Below, piece by piece: positions 12,279 to 23,641 of a stretch of 64,000 nucleotides of DNA (position 1 is the stretch's first letter; each line of letters opens with the position of its first letter). The notes under the pieces were generated by a model. That model saw nothing but the letters and a program-made list of their open reading frames with translations, had not been told where the DNA came from and did not search any database. The position numbers and the translations under genes were made by a program. The stretch comes from Phytopythium helicoides (taxonomy: Eukaryota > Oomycota > Peronosporomycetes > Pythiales > Pythiaceae), in contig JANFNE010000020.1 in assembly GCA_024867545.1 (NCBI GenBank), positions 434,001 to 498,000 on the forward strand. The letters run 5' to 3'.

Positions 12279-13055
12279 TTACTTGAGCGGGATGAAGCGC
12301 GACGAGTTGGTGGCACCAATACCCGGGCGACCGTGGGTCACCGGCTTGTACGAGATGGCGAACTCGCCGAGGTAGTGGCCGATCATCTCGGGCTGTCACG
12401 CAAACGATCACAGTTGATGAGCATACAATTAACTCAGGCAGTCGACAACACGCAACATGCAATGCTCCCTGGGTCGCCCCGTACACAGAACATCAATCGA
12501 GGGGATGGAAGCCGGGCGGGCGCGTCGCGCAGACCATCACGTAGGGTGGTGATCTGCGGTCGACGCCCGCCACTCTTCGGGTAAAGCCGCCATCCCCCGA
12601 GAGCTTTGAGAGGTTCCGGAACACACCTTAATCTCAATGCCGTTGAAGACCTTGCCGTTGTAGACGCCGACGACCGATCCGATCATCTCCGGGACGATGA
12701 TCATGTTACGCAGGTGCGTCTTGATGCCCTCGGGGCGCTCGAGCGGCTTGGCGGCGGCCTTGGCCTTGCGCAGACGCTTGATGAGAGCCATCGGCTTGCG
12801 CTTGAGGCCGCGCGAGAAGCGGCGGCGCTGGCGAGAGTTGACCAGCTCCATGAGCTCCTCGTGGTTCAGGTCGAGCAGCTTGTCGAGGTCCACGCCGCGG
12901 TACGTGAACTTCTTGAAGGCGCGCTTCTTGCGGAGCACCGCGATCTCGAGGTTCGTCTGTTCAGTGTCAGCCTGCGGTCGTCTGAGCGTCAGTAGGTCGC
13001 TCCATTGGTCCCTAAAGGCTTGCAGTAGCTGCCAATCCAGCACCCAACGCACCAT
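12279..13055 (-). CDS. RPS15: Ribosomal protein uS19 (RPS15)
   Basis: This is a small-subunit (40S) ribosomal protein. Three coding exons are inferred: 13053-13055 (only the ATG), 12627-12971 and 12279-12392, giving 153 residues beginning MADTEQTNL. The introns are 12972-13052 (81 bp, GTGCGT..CGCAG) and 12393-12626 (234 bp). Family hallmarks are [11 protein letters not shown] near the N-terminus, the basic stretch [14 protein letters not shown], the repeated PEMIG motif, and the C-terminal [14 protein letters not shown] that lies near the decoding centre. Reading the upstream frame without the first intron gives an unrelated N-terminus, so the ATG-only exon is the best model. An oomycete-type initiator lies ~30 bp upstream. 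Confidence 0.92.
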
Positions 13056-13069
13056 TGTTCCTTCAATTA

Positions 13070-13085
13070 CTTCTGGAGAATGAGC
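13070..13085 (-). promoter_or_regulatory. Oomycete initiator-like element of RPS15
   Basis: The minus strand reads GCTCATTCTCCAGAAG, matching the first nine positions of the oomycete consensus GCTCATTYYNCAWTTT, then N and C. It lies ~28 nt before the RPS15 ATG, which would give the short 5' leader usual in oomycetes. Confidence 0.6.
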
Positions 13086-13235
13086 GGCCCCCGCAGCCAT
13101 CGGCGGCCCATGCGCCACCAACCAAACGCGGTGACTGGTGTGGGGCGACCCCACAACGTAATTACCAGCAGCTATTTACCGTAAAAAAACAGAGCACCGA
13201 ACCAACAACTAACCGCTGTAATTGCAGTTAGGAAC

Positions 13236-14320
13236 ATGGCTACACCCGCTAGTGGCCGCCATTCAGAAATGCCCTACGTCGACCTCTGCGTGCCGCGGGG
13301 CGCGCGCGTCTCGCTGCAGGAGCTGCGCCGCTGTGCGAGGCCTCGTGCTGCAGTTGGGCACGCTAACCTCTGCTCTGACGCGTGGGCTGCGGCGCAGGCG
13401 GCTACGGCGTCGTGTGCGTTGGCGTCGAGAGCGAGAGCGGCCCAAAGCCCAAGGACGTGCGTGGTGGTCGACTGGCGAGAGCGATTGGTGGTGGAGGGGG
13501 AGCTAACGCTCGGCTCGCAGGCGGCGGTGGTGGAGCTGCTGGCGGAGACGCTGCAGAGCAAGGCCGGGAGGCCCAGGAAGGCGGCGGTGTACACGCCGAA
13601 TGTGGCCAACGCGCTGCGGATGAGCGGCGAGCAGGAGGCGCCGAGGCAGCTCCGGCGAGTCACGCTCAAGCTGGACGACGTCGCGAGCGCGCAGACCATG
13701 GTGCGGCTGCAGATGAGATGCTGAAGGAGAAGAGGGCGGGGGATTGACGCGTCGGTGGTGACAGCTGGCGACGCCCGCCGTCAAGAGCTACGACGTCGTC
13801 GCGGCGGAGGCGCAGACGGTCAAGGCGTTCCAGTTTCTGTGCGAGCACGCGGACGTGGACGTCATCACGTTCGACATCACCAACCGCATCCCGTTCGCGA
13901 TCAAGCGCGCCTGGGTGAGCACGGGCTGTTGGTCCTCTTGATGGAGACGGACGAGACTAACACAGCAGCTACACGCAGATCAACGCGGCCATCAAGCGCT
14001 CCGTGTACTTTGAGATCACGTACACGCCGTGCCTAGGCGACTCGGCCGGCCGGCGGTACTTCTTTTCGAACGCGAGCAACCTCGTGCGGCTCACGGGCGG
14101 GCGGAACCTCGTGCTCTCGAGCGGCGCAACGCGAGACATCCTCATCCGCTCGCCGTACGACGTCGTCAACGTGGGCCTGCTCGTTGGTCTGACGTACGCG
14201 CAGGCCATGGACGCCATTTCCTCCTCGTGCATGGCAGTGCTCGCCCACGCCGAGACTCGTCGCGGTAAGTCGGCCGTCGCAATCAGCGTGCAGCCGGCAG
14301 ACGTCTCGATGGAGGGCTAG
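13236..14320 (+). CDS. RPP30: Ribonuclease P/MRP protein subunit p30
   Basis: Five exons are inferred: 13236-13332, 13398-13456, 13521-13700, 13765-13914 and 13979-14320 (275 residues). Phases are consistent, and the length is close to human RPP30. The fold is the PHP-like TIM barrel of the RNase P p30/Rpp1 family. Visible motifs are MPYVDLCVP at the N-terminus, SYDVVAAEAQT, the strand DVDVITFDIT, KRSVYFEITY, NLVLSSGA and the C-terminal SPYDVVNVGLL.GLT. The product acts in nuclear tRNA 5' processing and rRNA processing as part of RNase P/MRP. The gene starts ~180 bp from the divergent RPS15 start and converges on POLE3 with 29 bp between stop codons. Confidence 0.9.
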
Positions 14321-14349
14321 ATTACTGCAGATATATACTAGTCGAGCCT

Positions 14350-14868
14350 CTACGCGTCCGTCACCATGGCCTCCTTGCGCTCCTCGTCGTCCGCAGGTGG
14401 CTCACTCTCCTTGAACTCGCCCTCCTGCTCGTCCTCCTCCTCTGTCGGCTCCTCCACCGACTCCATCATCTCGTCCTCCTCCTCCACTTCCACCTCCTCC
14501 TCTTCCTCCGCTCTGCTCTTCTTCCTCGCCGCCTTGGCCTTGGCCTCCTGCACGCACAGCTCCACTGGCGCCGCCAACTGCTCGAAGTCGACGTCCCTCA
14601 GCGCCTGCAGCACGTCGCGCAGCGCCACCGTCTGCCGCTTGCCCGCCGCCGCCGCCTCCTGCGCGCTGCTCACCACCCGTCAGCTCCTCCCATTCGAGTT
14701 TTTGACTGCGAAGCGAGAGCAGAACACGCACGCCGCCGACAGGTACAGCGCGAACACGCTGGCCGCAGAGTTGAGCGACGCGCGCGCGTCCCTCGTGAGC
14801 GTCGCGCGCGCGGGCAGCGCCGCCTTGGCCGCGCGCGCCGTCAGGCTGGCGGGCAGCTCCTGCTCCAT
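14350..14868 (-). CDS. POLE3: DNA polymerase epsilon subunit 3-like histone-fold protein
   Basis: Two exons (14868-14732 and 14665-14350; intron 66 bp) encode 150 residues. The N-terminal half is a histone fold of the DPB4/POLE3/CHRAC17 type: basic helix 1 (TARAAKAALP), RDARASLNSAASVFALYLSAAA for helix 2, and RQTVALRDVLQALRDVDFEQL for helix 3. The C-terminal half is a long Glu/Asp-rich tail, as in animal POLE3. Known partners of the family are POLE4 in polymerase epsilon and in chromatin remodelling complexes. Only 47 bp separate its start from the stop of the next minus-strand gene, so its promoter must overlap that gene's 3' end. Confidence 0.85.
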
Positions 14869-14915
14869 GTCGGTTTTTGGCGGGAACGAAATGACAGTTA
14901 GAGAGCGATTTGGTT

Positions 14916-17900
14916 TTAATAGGTGTAATCAGGTGCGGCCGCCTCGGTGATCATGGCGTGGAAGTGGAAGCTGGGTTTGGCGAAGATGAACTTGTCCACG
15001 AGGCAGTGCGGGAACTGCCACGCGAACTCGAGCTGTTGGCCTTCCGGACCACGCACGTAGGGCAGCAGACGACCGAGGATGTCGAGGTTGGTCGTGAGAG
15101 GAGGGGGTACTCGCTTGGTGTTGGCGACGGAAGGAGGCCGTTCATGAGATACGAGTCCGCCTGAATCGACGATCGCAAAGTCCCCGCGGTGCCAGTCACA
15201 CACCTTCGGCAGCTGCACAGTGCGATTGTCGCGGTCGTATAGCAGCGTGAAGCCAACCGTCGCACTCGTCACGCGGTCTAGCTGCTCGTCGACTTGCGAG
15301 CGGTCAAAAACAACAACGGATGCCCAACAAGACCGCGTCATGTAGTTAATACCAAAGTTGAGGCGGAAGTCAGCTCGCTTCAAGCAAAACGACGCCCTTG
15401 GGTCGTCGTCTGGGTCACCCAACTTGGGAATCACTAGCACTGTGATCGGCTGTGGCGCTGCAGTCATTGGTGCGCGAATAATGCAGTACTCGATCTCGGC
15501 AAGCGAAAAGTACAGACCTCCCACGTTGTATGTCACACCATTGAAGAACTTGTTCCACTTGGCCTTTGACTTTGGCAACAGACCCAACACGTTTGCGTGA
15601 ATCATCATGAGATGGAACAAGTTGAGGAAGAAGGCTTTCCGCTCGTTCTCAACATCATACTCGTCACTTCGAAGCACGGAGGAGAGATCGACCCAACGCA
15701 AGGCGCAGACCAATTCCTGAAAGGTGAACAGCTCTGCTGTGGAGGAAGTGTCAAGGCGTATCGACTGTAACTTGATGACGTGGCGAAGGCAGCGGCGCAC
15801 TAGGTCTCCGGCGTCAGGTTCGGCGTTAATTGTTCCGCGTGATGTCTCGGTCGTTGATGTACTGGTACATGCGCAAGTTCCGCGCAGTCGCAGAAAGCAG
15901 CACTCGTTTAGAACGAATCTTTTCGAAAAGCGTGCTTTTTCTTTGACCAAGTTGCTTTCGGTGATACAGACGTCGACGGCAAATGCGTCCAAATGCAACT
16001 TCGAAACACATTGTGCTATTGGTAATGCGGAAGAGCAGTGAATGCGTGATGACACAGGTATCATCGCCATTCGAGTAGCTCGTTTTGACAATGGTGGTTT
16101 CAAAAGGTTCTCCAATAGGGCGTACCATTTCCTTTGATCTCTGGAACTCGCAAACGCAATGTGGTGATACTTTCCGACCAGACCCAGATGCAACCAATAC
16201 AATGAAGTTCCACCTGAAGTTTCAGTAACTGAGCTAACCAAATCCCGTCGCTGAGTCTTGCACCAACAGCTCAAGAATGCTGGTGGCTCCTTACATATGA
16301 CCAAAACTTGGTTCATCGATACTGTGAGCTTACACGAACCTGGAAGAGTTCGAAAGAAACGCAATGTGCGTGCGGAAGGATTTAGTGTCATCCACTCACT
16401 TCTCCATTGAGATACCCCGACAACGCGAAGTACTTGAATGGACGGACAATTTCGACCAGTCTTCGACATATTTGTTGGCCAGCTCGTTAAACTTGAATCG
16501 AGATCATCATCTAACGCACGCATGTCGTTTCCAGTTACCACGTTGCAGTACCGAAATTCATCACACAAGGAGTTAGAGTAACATGCTCGCAAGAATGGCC
16601 ACTCAGCGACGAGTCCGTATGGAGTATTCTGTCTTTGAATAAGATCCAGAAGCGCTGACTTAGCTGCACAAAGCCGCTCTGGTGGCAGAAGAAAGCACGA
16701 ATTCATTCCATCCAACTTTAGCTTTAGTAGTTGACACTCAAGAAAATTTCGGTTGTTGTCGATCTTTTTGTATCGAACACTACGCGCCCTCATCGACATC
16801 AAGTTCTCAAATGATCTTGATCGACTACCAAAAAATAAGCGCGGACCGTTGATAAATGCACCAGAGAATTGACTACTGCTGCTGCTGTTGCTGCTGGAGC
16901 TACTTCTGCTTGAGCTCATACTATCCACTCTAGTACTGATTCTGTCAGAATCTGGAGTCAACTGCTGTACGAATGATACAGGTCTAAAAGCCTCCTGTGA
17001 TGTGCAAAGAACAATGTATTCACCCACCACTGCCTGTGCTGGTTTCTGCCTCCGACTTCCACATATATCATCGCTGTAATACGTTTGCACTGCAATCACA
17101 TAACCCACTCGCCTCTCACTTTGTGCTGATGAGTGACTTATGTATTCGAACCACGCTGGGACACGAATTTCAAAGTGAGATAGCAAGTCGTTCAGATACT
17201 GTAATCGTTGCAGAATGAGCTGTGCGTCAATCGTGGTACCAAGATCTCGAGGTGGTGAGGATGCGAGTGTTGGAGGTCGAGTTTCTGCAGTGTTTGGTGC
17301 GGGAATTGGAACAGCGGTAGGATCCTGGGGAGTTATTTCCAAGCAAAGCATGTACTCCTTGACCGCCCATGAGTGTATTGCACTCTTGGCTTCATCAGCA
17401 GCCGCAAAAAACTTCCCTCCGAGACTCGGTCGATGTGATGGATTGCTCGTGGTGTCATGAAATCGCTGAATAGTGTCACTACGAGTGCGTGTATTTGTGT
17501 TGAGACTGTAGCATATGATCCGAAGTGGCATGTCATCCCAGAAAGCGCGCAGGTCTGTGTTTCGCAAACCCGGAAGGTTGACGATTTGCCAGTGCGCAAA
17601 GTCGATAAAATCGCTGTGGAAGTGAAATGAATAAGTGTCACGCGTGTTGAATGGGTAGAAAAACTGACCGGAACTCCTCCGCTGCTGTGACCGTTCCTGG
17701 ACTCTCCAAGATTGTCACTTCCTAGCGATGGTGGGACCTCCCCTGACGGTGTCACCACGAACTGGTCTGCTGCGGTGTACAAAGGAAAGCAAATATGTGG
17801 AAGCTCTTCCTCACCGTTGGTATGGGTGCCGTCGGGTGTATCGCTGTTCCCTTTCGTACCGTCACCTTCCCTGTTGCCGAAGCTGTAGTGAACTCCTGGC

Positions 17901-18661
17901 ATGAATGACTGTAGCAAGCTTAGGATGATCTTGGTCATGCCTCCCGTGAAGAAGCTAAGCGACATGGGCCGTGGCACTTCGCCGCCAACATACACGATAC
18001 CCGAGGGTATTTGTTTGAACTGGAGCTGAGCCTGGATCCAGAAGAGCTGTTTTCGGTTCTTGAACAATTTGCGGACGTCAGGTGGCTCGGGAACCGCTCC
18101 ATCGCTCGAATGTACCATGAAGAGCAGCTTGCCACGAACGAACTCGTTTTCGAACTCGTGAGGCGCTGTGATGTGGTTGAACGGGACTTTGATGAGTGGT
18201 TCGAATTGTATTGGATAGGTAGCAACACCGTTTTGGGGTGGTGAGGGAACGTTGGTCTCGGTCGCATGGAGCGTTGATTGTTTTCCAGGCGCTGGTGAGT
18301 TGTCAGAACTGAGTAGAGACCCAATTGGATCCACAATTTGATCCTCGGATGATTCACCTTCAGTTGTGCGAGACTCGTATATGTCGCCAATTGAATGCTC
18401 TAAGATCGGCTCGAGTGAGGGTGTGAACATAGGCGAGCACGACTGCATCAGGAACCAGGTAATTGTCGTGGTGATAACGCGATTATCACCGCCGTTGAGT
18501 GGAAAAGAGCTCACAAATCTCGCTGGTTTAAAGTTTTGAAAATCAGAGACAAACCTACCGAGCAAAATGGAATGCGACAGACCTGCGAAGAGGTTGAGGC
18601 TAAGACGCTTGTCCGGAAATGACGACCTGTTTGACTCTCTCTCGAATTGTCGTCTGTTCAC
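14916..18661 (-). CDS. Large DUF1769 / PH-like / DUF547 protein
   Basis: The 3' exon runs from ~17,690 to the stop at 14916, and an upstream exon covers ~17,740-18661. The N-terminal part has DUF1769 features: GKLLFMVHSSD, a GGEVPRPM-type motif, and PGVHYSFG, then DTYSFHFHSDFIDF..WQIVNLPG across the junction. Next come Ser-rich linkers, a PH-like region (QWRSEWMTLN..KWYALLENLL, around 15.9-16.4 kb) and a C-terminal DUF547 domain (AFFLNLFHLMMIHA, YNVGG..FSLAEIEYCIIR). Function is unknown. Two points are unresolved. The exact splice between 17,680 and 17,740 is unclear because the frames differ and a short ~53-56 bp intron fits only with a weak donor. The true start is also unclear: 18661 is a GTG, so an upstream first exon is likely. 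Confidence 0.65.
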
Positions 18662-19460
18662 TTGTGTGGTGGTCAGGGGACGCTGAAATCTATTTGAAGC
18701 ATGCGATTTTGTTGCTGAACAACCCTTTTTACGGATAACAACGCGATGGATTCTTCATGATCAGTTCCGCTTTCACTTTCTCATGCAGATCAATTTAGCC
18801 TCTAATGTCATTTATTATATCTCGTTGATGCGCCATATTTGGATCGGATAGTTGCTTGTTCACCTCATACAGAAGATTGATTCCAGGATGGAGGAAGCTA
18901 ATTCAGAGTGGATTGGTTACCGGTCACAACAAATAGACTATGGTAATGTGGTGTACTGCTGCACAATCTTATGTCGACCATGACCCTTGCACCGCAAAAC
19001 CACCATCACAGGAAACCTCTGGACCCCATTGTACCAGCACTTCATTACGCGTGCAGATCTGGCCGATCATCAAACCGAGCGCCTTGCGGGAGAAGATGAC
19101 TGTCTTCGACTCAAAAGTGATGTGATTCCTGGCTATGTTGTGCAGCATTCAAGCACTTGGTTTGGGCACTCGAGCCAAGAAAAATGTTTCGAGCACATTG
19201 ATGTGGGGCCCTTGAGCTGCAAAAGCCCGCTTTCGCAATTCCAGATCCTCATCTCTCGCTTCTCCACCACCCAAACCGCCCAACAAGTCACTGATGAATT
19301 CCTCACAACACAATTCTCGCGCGTCACGCCCAGTTCCCAACGACGCCTTCCTTTGTCCTGTCCTTACAGCCCAGCTCCCCACCACGTGTCCCCGCCATAG
19401 CGTCTCTTTCGTTCGGACACCACCTCCGGCCCCGCAAAGCCCACCCATTTCGTGGTCGGC
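18662..19460. other. Intergenic, divergent promoters
   Basis: These 799 bp lie between the DUF1769/DUF547 gene (minus) and the dehydrogenase gene (plus). The region probably contains both promoters and the missing first exon of the minus-strand gene. I recognise no other feature. Confidence 0.5.
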
Positions 19461-21519
19461 ATGGGCGACGCCAGCGCCGGAGACGCCGAGCCGCAGCCCC
19501 TGGCGCCGCCGCCAGCCGCCGACGCGGCGGACGAGACGGACGTGACGGACGTGACGGACGCGGAGCTGGCGCAGTGCGTGGCGACGCTGCGCAAGCTGCA
19601 CGGAGAGCGCGAGCACGCGCAGTTTGCGGCCGCGCCGCGCTTCAAGGCGCTGCGCACGGCGCTGCTGCCGCTGATCGCCGAGCTGCGCGGCCGCTTTTTC
19701 CACGGGAACTCGGCCGACAGCGACGCGCGGCGCCAGGAGCGCAAGCGCAAGCGCAAGATCGAGCGCGCGAGAGAGAAGGCGCTGGACCAGCAGTTCATCA
19801 ACAACACCAAGCTGCGCGCGGAGCGCATCGCGCGGCTCGCGGCGCTGACTGAGGCCAACCCGCAGCTCGCCCAGGTGCCAGACGGCGTTGCTGGCGGAGG
19901 AGACGGCGCTCCAGGGCTGCTGACGGCTGGGGAGGAGCAGCAGAGTAGCGAGGCGCCAAGCAAAGCCGAGGAGGAGAAGCAGGAGGCGGCGGCCAAGCTC
20001 AACAACCACCGGTCGTGCTACACGTGCAAGCAGAAGTTCAGGGAGCTGCACCACTTCTACGACCGCATGTGCCCGTCGTGCGCGGCGCTCAACTACGCCA
20101 AGCGCCTGCAGACGGCTGACTTGCGTGACCACGTCGCGATTGTCACCGGAGCACGTGTCAAGATTGGCTACGAGATTGCGCTCAAGCTGCTGCGCGCCGG
20201 TGCCACGGTGATTGCTACTACCCGTTTCCCCAAGGATGCAGCTTACCGATACGCTCGAGAGAAGGACTTCGACGAGTGGAAGCAGCGCCTGCAGATCTAT
20301 GGCATGGACTTCCGCGACCTCGGCGTGATTGAAAAGTTCATGAATCACGTTGAGCTTACGTTCGGCAGCCTTGACATTCTGATCAACAACGCGACGCAGA
20401 CCATTCGGCGACCGGTGCACTACTACAAGCACCTGATCCAGGCGGAGGTGGCCCCGGTGCCAGAACAATTTGCGCACGTGAACGAGATCCTGCGCGGCAA
20501 CACCAGTTTGCTCCTGCGTCAGGAGAATGAGCAAGAGACTACTAGGAGCACTCCTGCTACCGAGCCCCTTTCAGACGGCGATGACACGAGCGCACTTGTT
20601 CAGATGAACAATAGTTCGGTTGCTGTTGCCAGTGCGGCCCCAGCATCTGTGCTGCTGTCACAAGTCCCAATTATCGCAGAGGACCAGAAAACGGAGCTCA
20701 CTGCGACGCTCTTCCCGAAAGGTCAAGTTGACAACAACAATCAGCAGGTGGACCTGCGCACGTCCAATTCATGGGTAATGAAGATCGACCAGATCGAAAC
20801 CATGGGTATGCGTTTGTCATGTGAATTGGTCTTGGCTTATTGCTAACACCTGGCTTGCCCATGCTTTTCAGAACTCGTCGAGGTTTTTGCCATCAATACC
20901 ATGGCTCCATTTATTCTGAACAAGCGTGCAATCCCATTGCTCCAAAAGGTGTGTGCATGAAATTGGTGAGTTTGGGTCAAACATCGTGGCTTACATTCTG
21001 CGCGCGATTCCAGAGCAAGAACCCCCGCAAGTTCATTATCAACGTGAGTGCGATGGAGGGCAAGTTCTACCGTCAAAAGTCACCCAATCATCCCCACACA
21101 AATATGGCCAAGGCAGCGGTTAATATGATGACCCGCACGTGTGCTGAAGACTTGGCACGCGCCGGAATCTTCATGAATTCTGTTGATACGGTGCGTCGTT
21201 TGATACGGCTAATAGCTGAGAACCTTCAATCTCACCAAAGTCGTTATCGTCATCAGGGCTGGATCAACGATGAGAATCCACGAGATGTTGCTGCGCGCAT
21301 TGCCACCGAGCACAACTTTCAGGTACTGACCAGTAACCCTGTCAATCGTTTGCTCCTCAGTGTTACTTAAACTGTAATTTGGCCAACCAGACTCCACTAG
21401 ATGAGGTGGATGCTGCAGCACGAGTTGTCGATCCGATTTTTGCACTGCATCAAGATGGTCACTCAGACCCACCTCTTTACGGACAGTTTCTCAAGGACTT
21501 TAAGGTCTCCGAGTGGTAA
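19461..21519 (+). CDS. Short-chain dehydrogenase/reductase with N-terminal Cys4 motif
   Basis: Exons are 19461-20805, 20872-20948, 21014-21190, 21257-21322 and 21391-21519 (597 residues). The first ~180 residues are Ala/Glu-rich and charged, then comes a CYTCKQKF..MCPSC motif that could bind zinc. The Rossmann domain follows: TGARVKIG nucleotide loop, IATTRFP, and LINNAT after strand 4. In the catalytic region Ser is present (NVSAMEG), but the usual YxxxK reads TNMAK, i.e. Thr replaces Tyr while Lys is kept. VDTGWI closes the cofactor loop. The ~110-residue stretch before the last exons (20.45-20.8 kb) is a Ser/Thr-rich insertion. The substrate is unknown, and with Thr for Tyr the reaction cannot be assumed. 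Confidence 0.82.
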
Positions 21520-21825
21520 ATTGCCGATATTAGCAATGCGAGTCACTAGTCAAAGGCGCAGCTGCTAATTGCTCTTGAGTAGTCGAATAGAATACATGTT
21601 GCATTCCCGAGTTGTTTTTTTTTTTTGTGGTGTTTATCGAACGATTTCAAAATTCAAACCACACATACTGTATCAAAGTAGACATGGTGTAACTCAACAA
21701 TTCGAGCCAAGCAACATTGAGAAATTGATAATGCACCATACACAACCAGTGTAGTGAAAAGAAGATAGTCGAGCAATCAACTTATATTCCAATGACCCCC
21801 ACTCAAATCATGCAGTCCATCCATC
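21520..21825. other. Intergenic, convergent 3' flanks
   Basis: These 306 bp include an A/T-rich stretch with a T10 run near 21,615. No gene is seen. Confidence 0.6.
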
Positions 21826-23271
21826 CTACAGCGACTCTTTCTTAAGGAAGCGAGAGAACAGGGAGAGCGCCACTGCTGGCTGGTTCGCAGGAACCATATG
21901 ACCGGCGTTGAACACGCGAACGAAAGTAAACAGCCCAGAGCCAATGACCACACCGTCGCTGCTACTTTCGAGAGCCAAAGGACGAGACTCGGCAGCATTG
22001 AAGGCTTCGGCACCGTTCCACTCGAGCGCTCTCATCCACGCGAGATTTCCGTACCAATTGCACATGAGGTCTGCGTCTCCAACGTAGATGAGAACGCGGA
22101 TGCCATCGTTGAGCAGATCAGCAACACTACCGCTCAGGGATTTGGTGCCATCCAAGCTTTTGTCGAACGCAGAATTCACACCAATGTTGACCATTTGCCA
22201 CGACTTGACGCGCTTGTCGACATTGAGCGCCTTTCGCACTTCTGGAAGATTGAGAAAGGAGGTGATACCTGTCGGGTGAAGACACTCGAGCGTGTTATCT
22301 GTATCGCATGCCTCACGGATATCGTAGGGATTGCGCTTGCCTTCAAACAATGGAGCCTCCAGGTTGTCAAAGCAAAAACCTTGTGCATCCATGCACAACG
22401 ACTCGTCACTTTGACATCTCGTCATGAGTTCTTCACACTTCCCAGCAGCGGATCTGGCAGCTTCGAGAGCACTCGAGTTCAGGAACGTGATATTGTAAGC
22501 ATTCTCAGCCATATCGATAAAGTGTGCGTTTTGAATCGCTGGATTGATTTCACCATTGCCGATGGAGATGCCTTGAAGATTGATCCAGCGAGACGAGTCT
22601 TGCTCCACCGTGTTCTGCTGCCAAATATAATGAGCGACAGCTGGAACATAGTGACCTCCGTAGCTCTCGCCAGCAATGAAGAAGGGACGACCACGCAGCT
22701 CAGGGTGTTTCTCATCAATGAACCCTTGCAGGAACTCGTACATGTTGAGACCCACGTCCTTCTCCGTGGAGTCCGCGTCCGCTTCCGGCTCCGAGCTGTA
22801 GGAGAACCCGACGTCCGTCGGCTGGTCGACCCACAGCATGTTGGCTTCGTTCGACCACGAGTACGGGTTGAGCGTCGTCGACAAGTCCGAGTTGACGGTG
22901 CACGGTCCGTTCTCCGTCAGCAACGCGTACATGCTGGATCCGCCGGGTCCACCCGTCATCCAGAGGACGAGAGGGGCCGTCTCCGGAGCGCGGCTCGACT
23001 CGACATACCAGTAGAAATACTTGCTGTCCTTCTTGTTCGGGAGACGGATGTAGCCTGTGTCCTGCTTGGTCGTTCCGCAGAGTCCGTGGAGGTCTTGTGA
23101 GAAGTGAGGGACTGGTGCAGATGGTCGTTCCTTGGTCCACACGAGTGCAACGACGCCTAGCACCAGTAGAGTCGTGAGTGCCGCGACGATGGCTCGTCGA
23201 GATAGTTGAGATCGGAAGGTGGTTGGTTGTGTGTTGTGTGAAGGTTGTAGTGGAGTGGTCTCGGACGCCAT
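21826..23271 (-). CDS. Serine carboxypeptidase S10, SCP1 (MASETT type)
   Basis: A single exon encodes 481 residues from ATG 23271, 12 bp inside the longest ORF, which places the start ~40 bp after the initiator. The short tail starts MASETTPLQ; a membrane segment covers ~29-48. The S10 domain has WMTGGPGGSS, GESYGG (Ser203), GDADLMCNW (Asp399) and GHMVP (His458), the full catalytic triad. The Cys of the CPY-type GGPGCSS motif is Gly. Its paralogs are SCP6, SCP13 and SCP19; the Cys-rich central part (~260-330) is almost the same as in SCP13 but not SCP6. By family it should remove C-terminal residues from peptides at acidic pH. Confidence 0.92.
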   Translation of the reverse strand: MASETTPLQPSHNTQPTTFRSQLSRRAIVAALTTLLVLGVVALVWTKERPSAPVPHFSQDLHGLCGTTKQDTGYIRLPNKKDSKYFYWYVESSRAPETAPLVLWMTGGPGGSSMYALLTENGPCTVNSDLSTTLNPYSWSNEANMLWVDQPTDVGFSYSSEPEADADSTEKDVGLNMYEFLQGFIDEKHPELRGRPFFIAGESYGGHYVPAVAHYIWQQNTVEQDSSRWINLQGISIGNGEINPAIQNAHFIDMAENAYNITFLNSSALEAARSAAGKCEELMTRCQSDESLCMDAQGFCFDNLEAPLFEGKRNPYDIREACDTDNTLECLHPTGITSFLNLPEVRKALNVDKRVKSWQMVNIGVNSAFDKSLDGTKSLSGSVADLLNDGIRVLIYVGDADLMCNWYGNLAWMRALEWNGAEAFNAAESRPLALESSSDGVVIGSGLFTFVRVFNAGHMVPANQPAVALSLFSRFLKKESL

Positions 23272-23301
23272 GGTGACTTTCAAATGTGAGTTGGAGCTGT
23301 T

Positions 23302-23317
23302 GGAATCGGGAATGAGC
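23302..23317 (-). promoter_or_regulatory. Oomycete initiator-like element of SCP1
   Basis: The minus strand reads GCTCATTCCCGATTCC, a close match to GCTCATTYYNCAWTTT, ~30 nt before the SCP1 ATG. The same 16 bases precede SCP6. Confidence 0.6.
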
Positions 23318-23641
23318 AGGCGATTGCAGCATGTGGTGGTGCATCAAAGTGGGGGACTCATCTCAAGTTCACTACCAACATTCCGCTGTTGGCTCGTCCT
23401 TGTCTTGCGTGAGTTTTGATTTGGCTTTGAGGTGAACTGGCAAGACGCATTGCAAATCAACGCGAGGAAACACAGGATCAAATGGAGCGTTCGAGTGCAG
23501 GAGTAATGAAAGGAGGGATTTAGTCGTTTGAGGTCATGGCAATGTCATCGAATCTAATACGTGCGCTTCGAGGCGACCCCAGCATCGTATCGTATCGACT
23601 CCAACTTCAACTTTTCCTCTTCCGCTCTCTCAAAACCTCTC

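Noticed and set aside
12393..12626. Possible C/D-box snoRNA in the 234-bp RPS15 intron (GTGATGG and CTGA-like boxes)
   Set aside because: The C box is imperfect and I cannot find a matching terminal stem. Short boxes like these occur by chance.
19149..20534. 461-codon open frame antisense to the dehydrogenase gene
   Set aside because: It is a shadow of the GC-rich first exon; the sense strand carries the recognisable SDR motifs.
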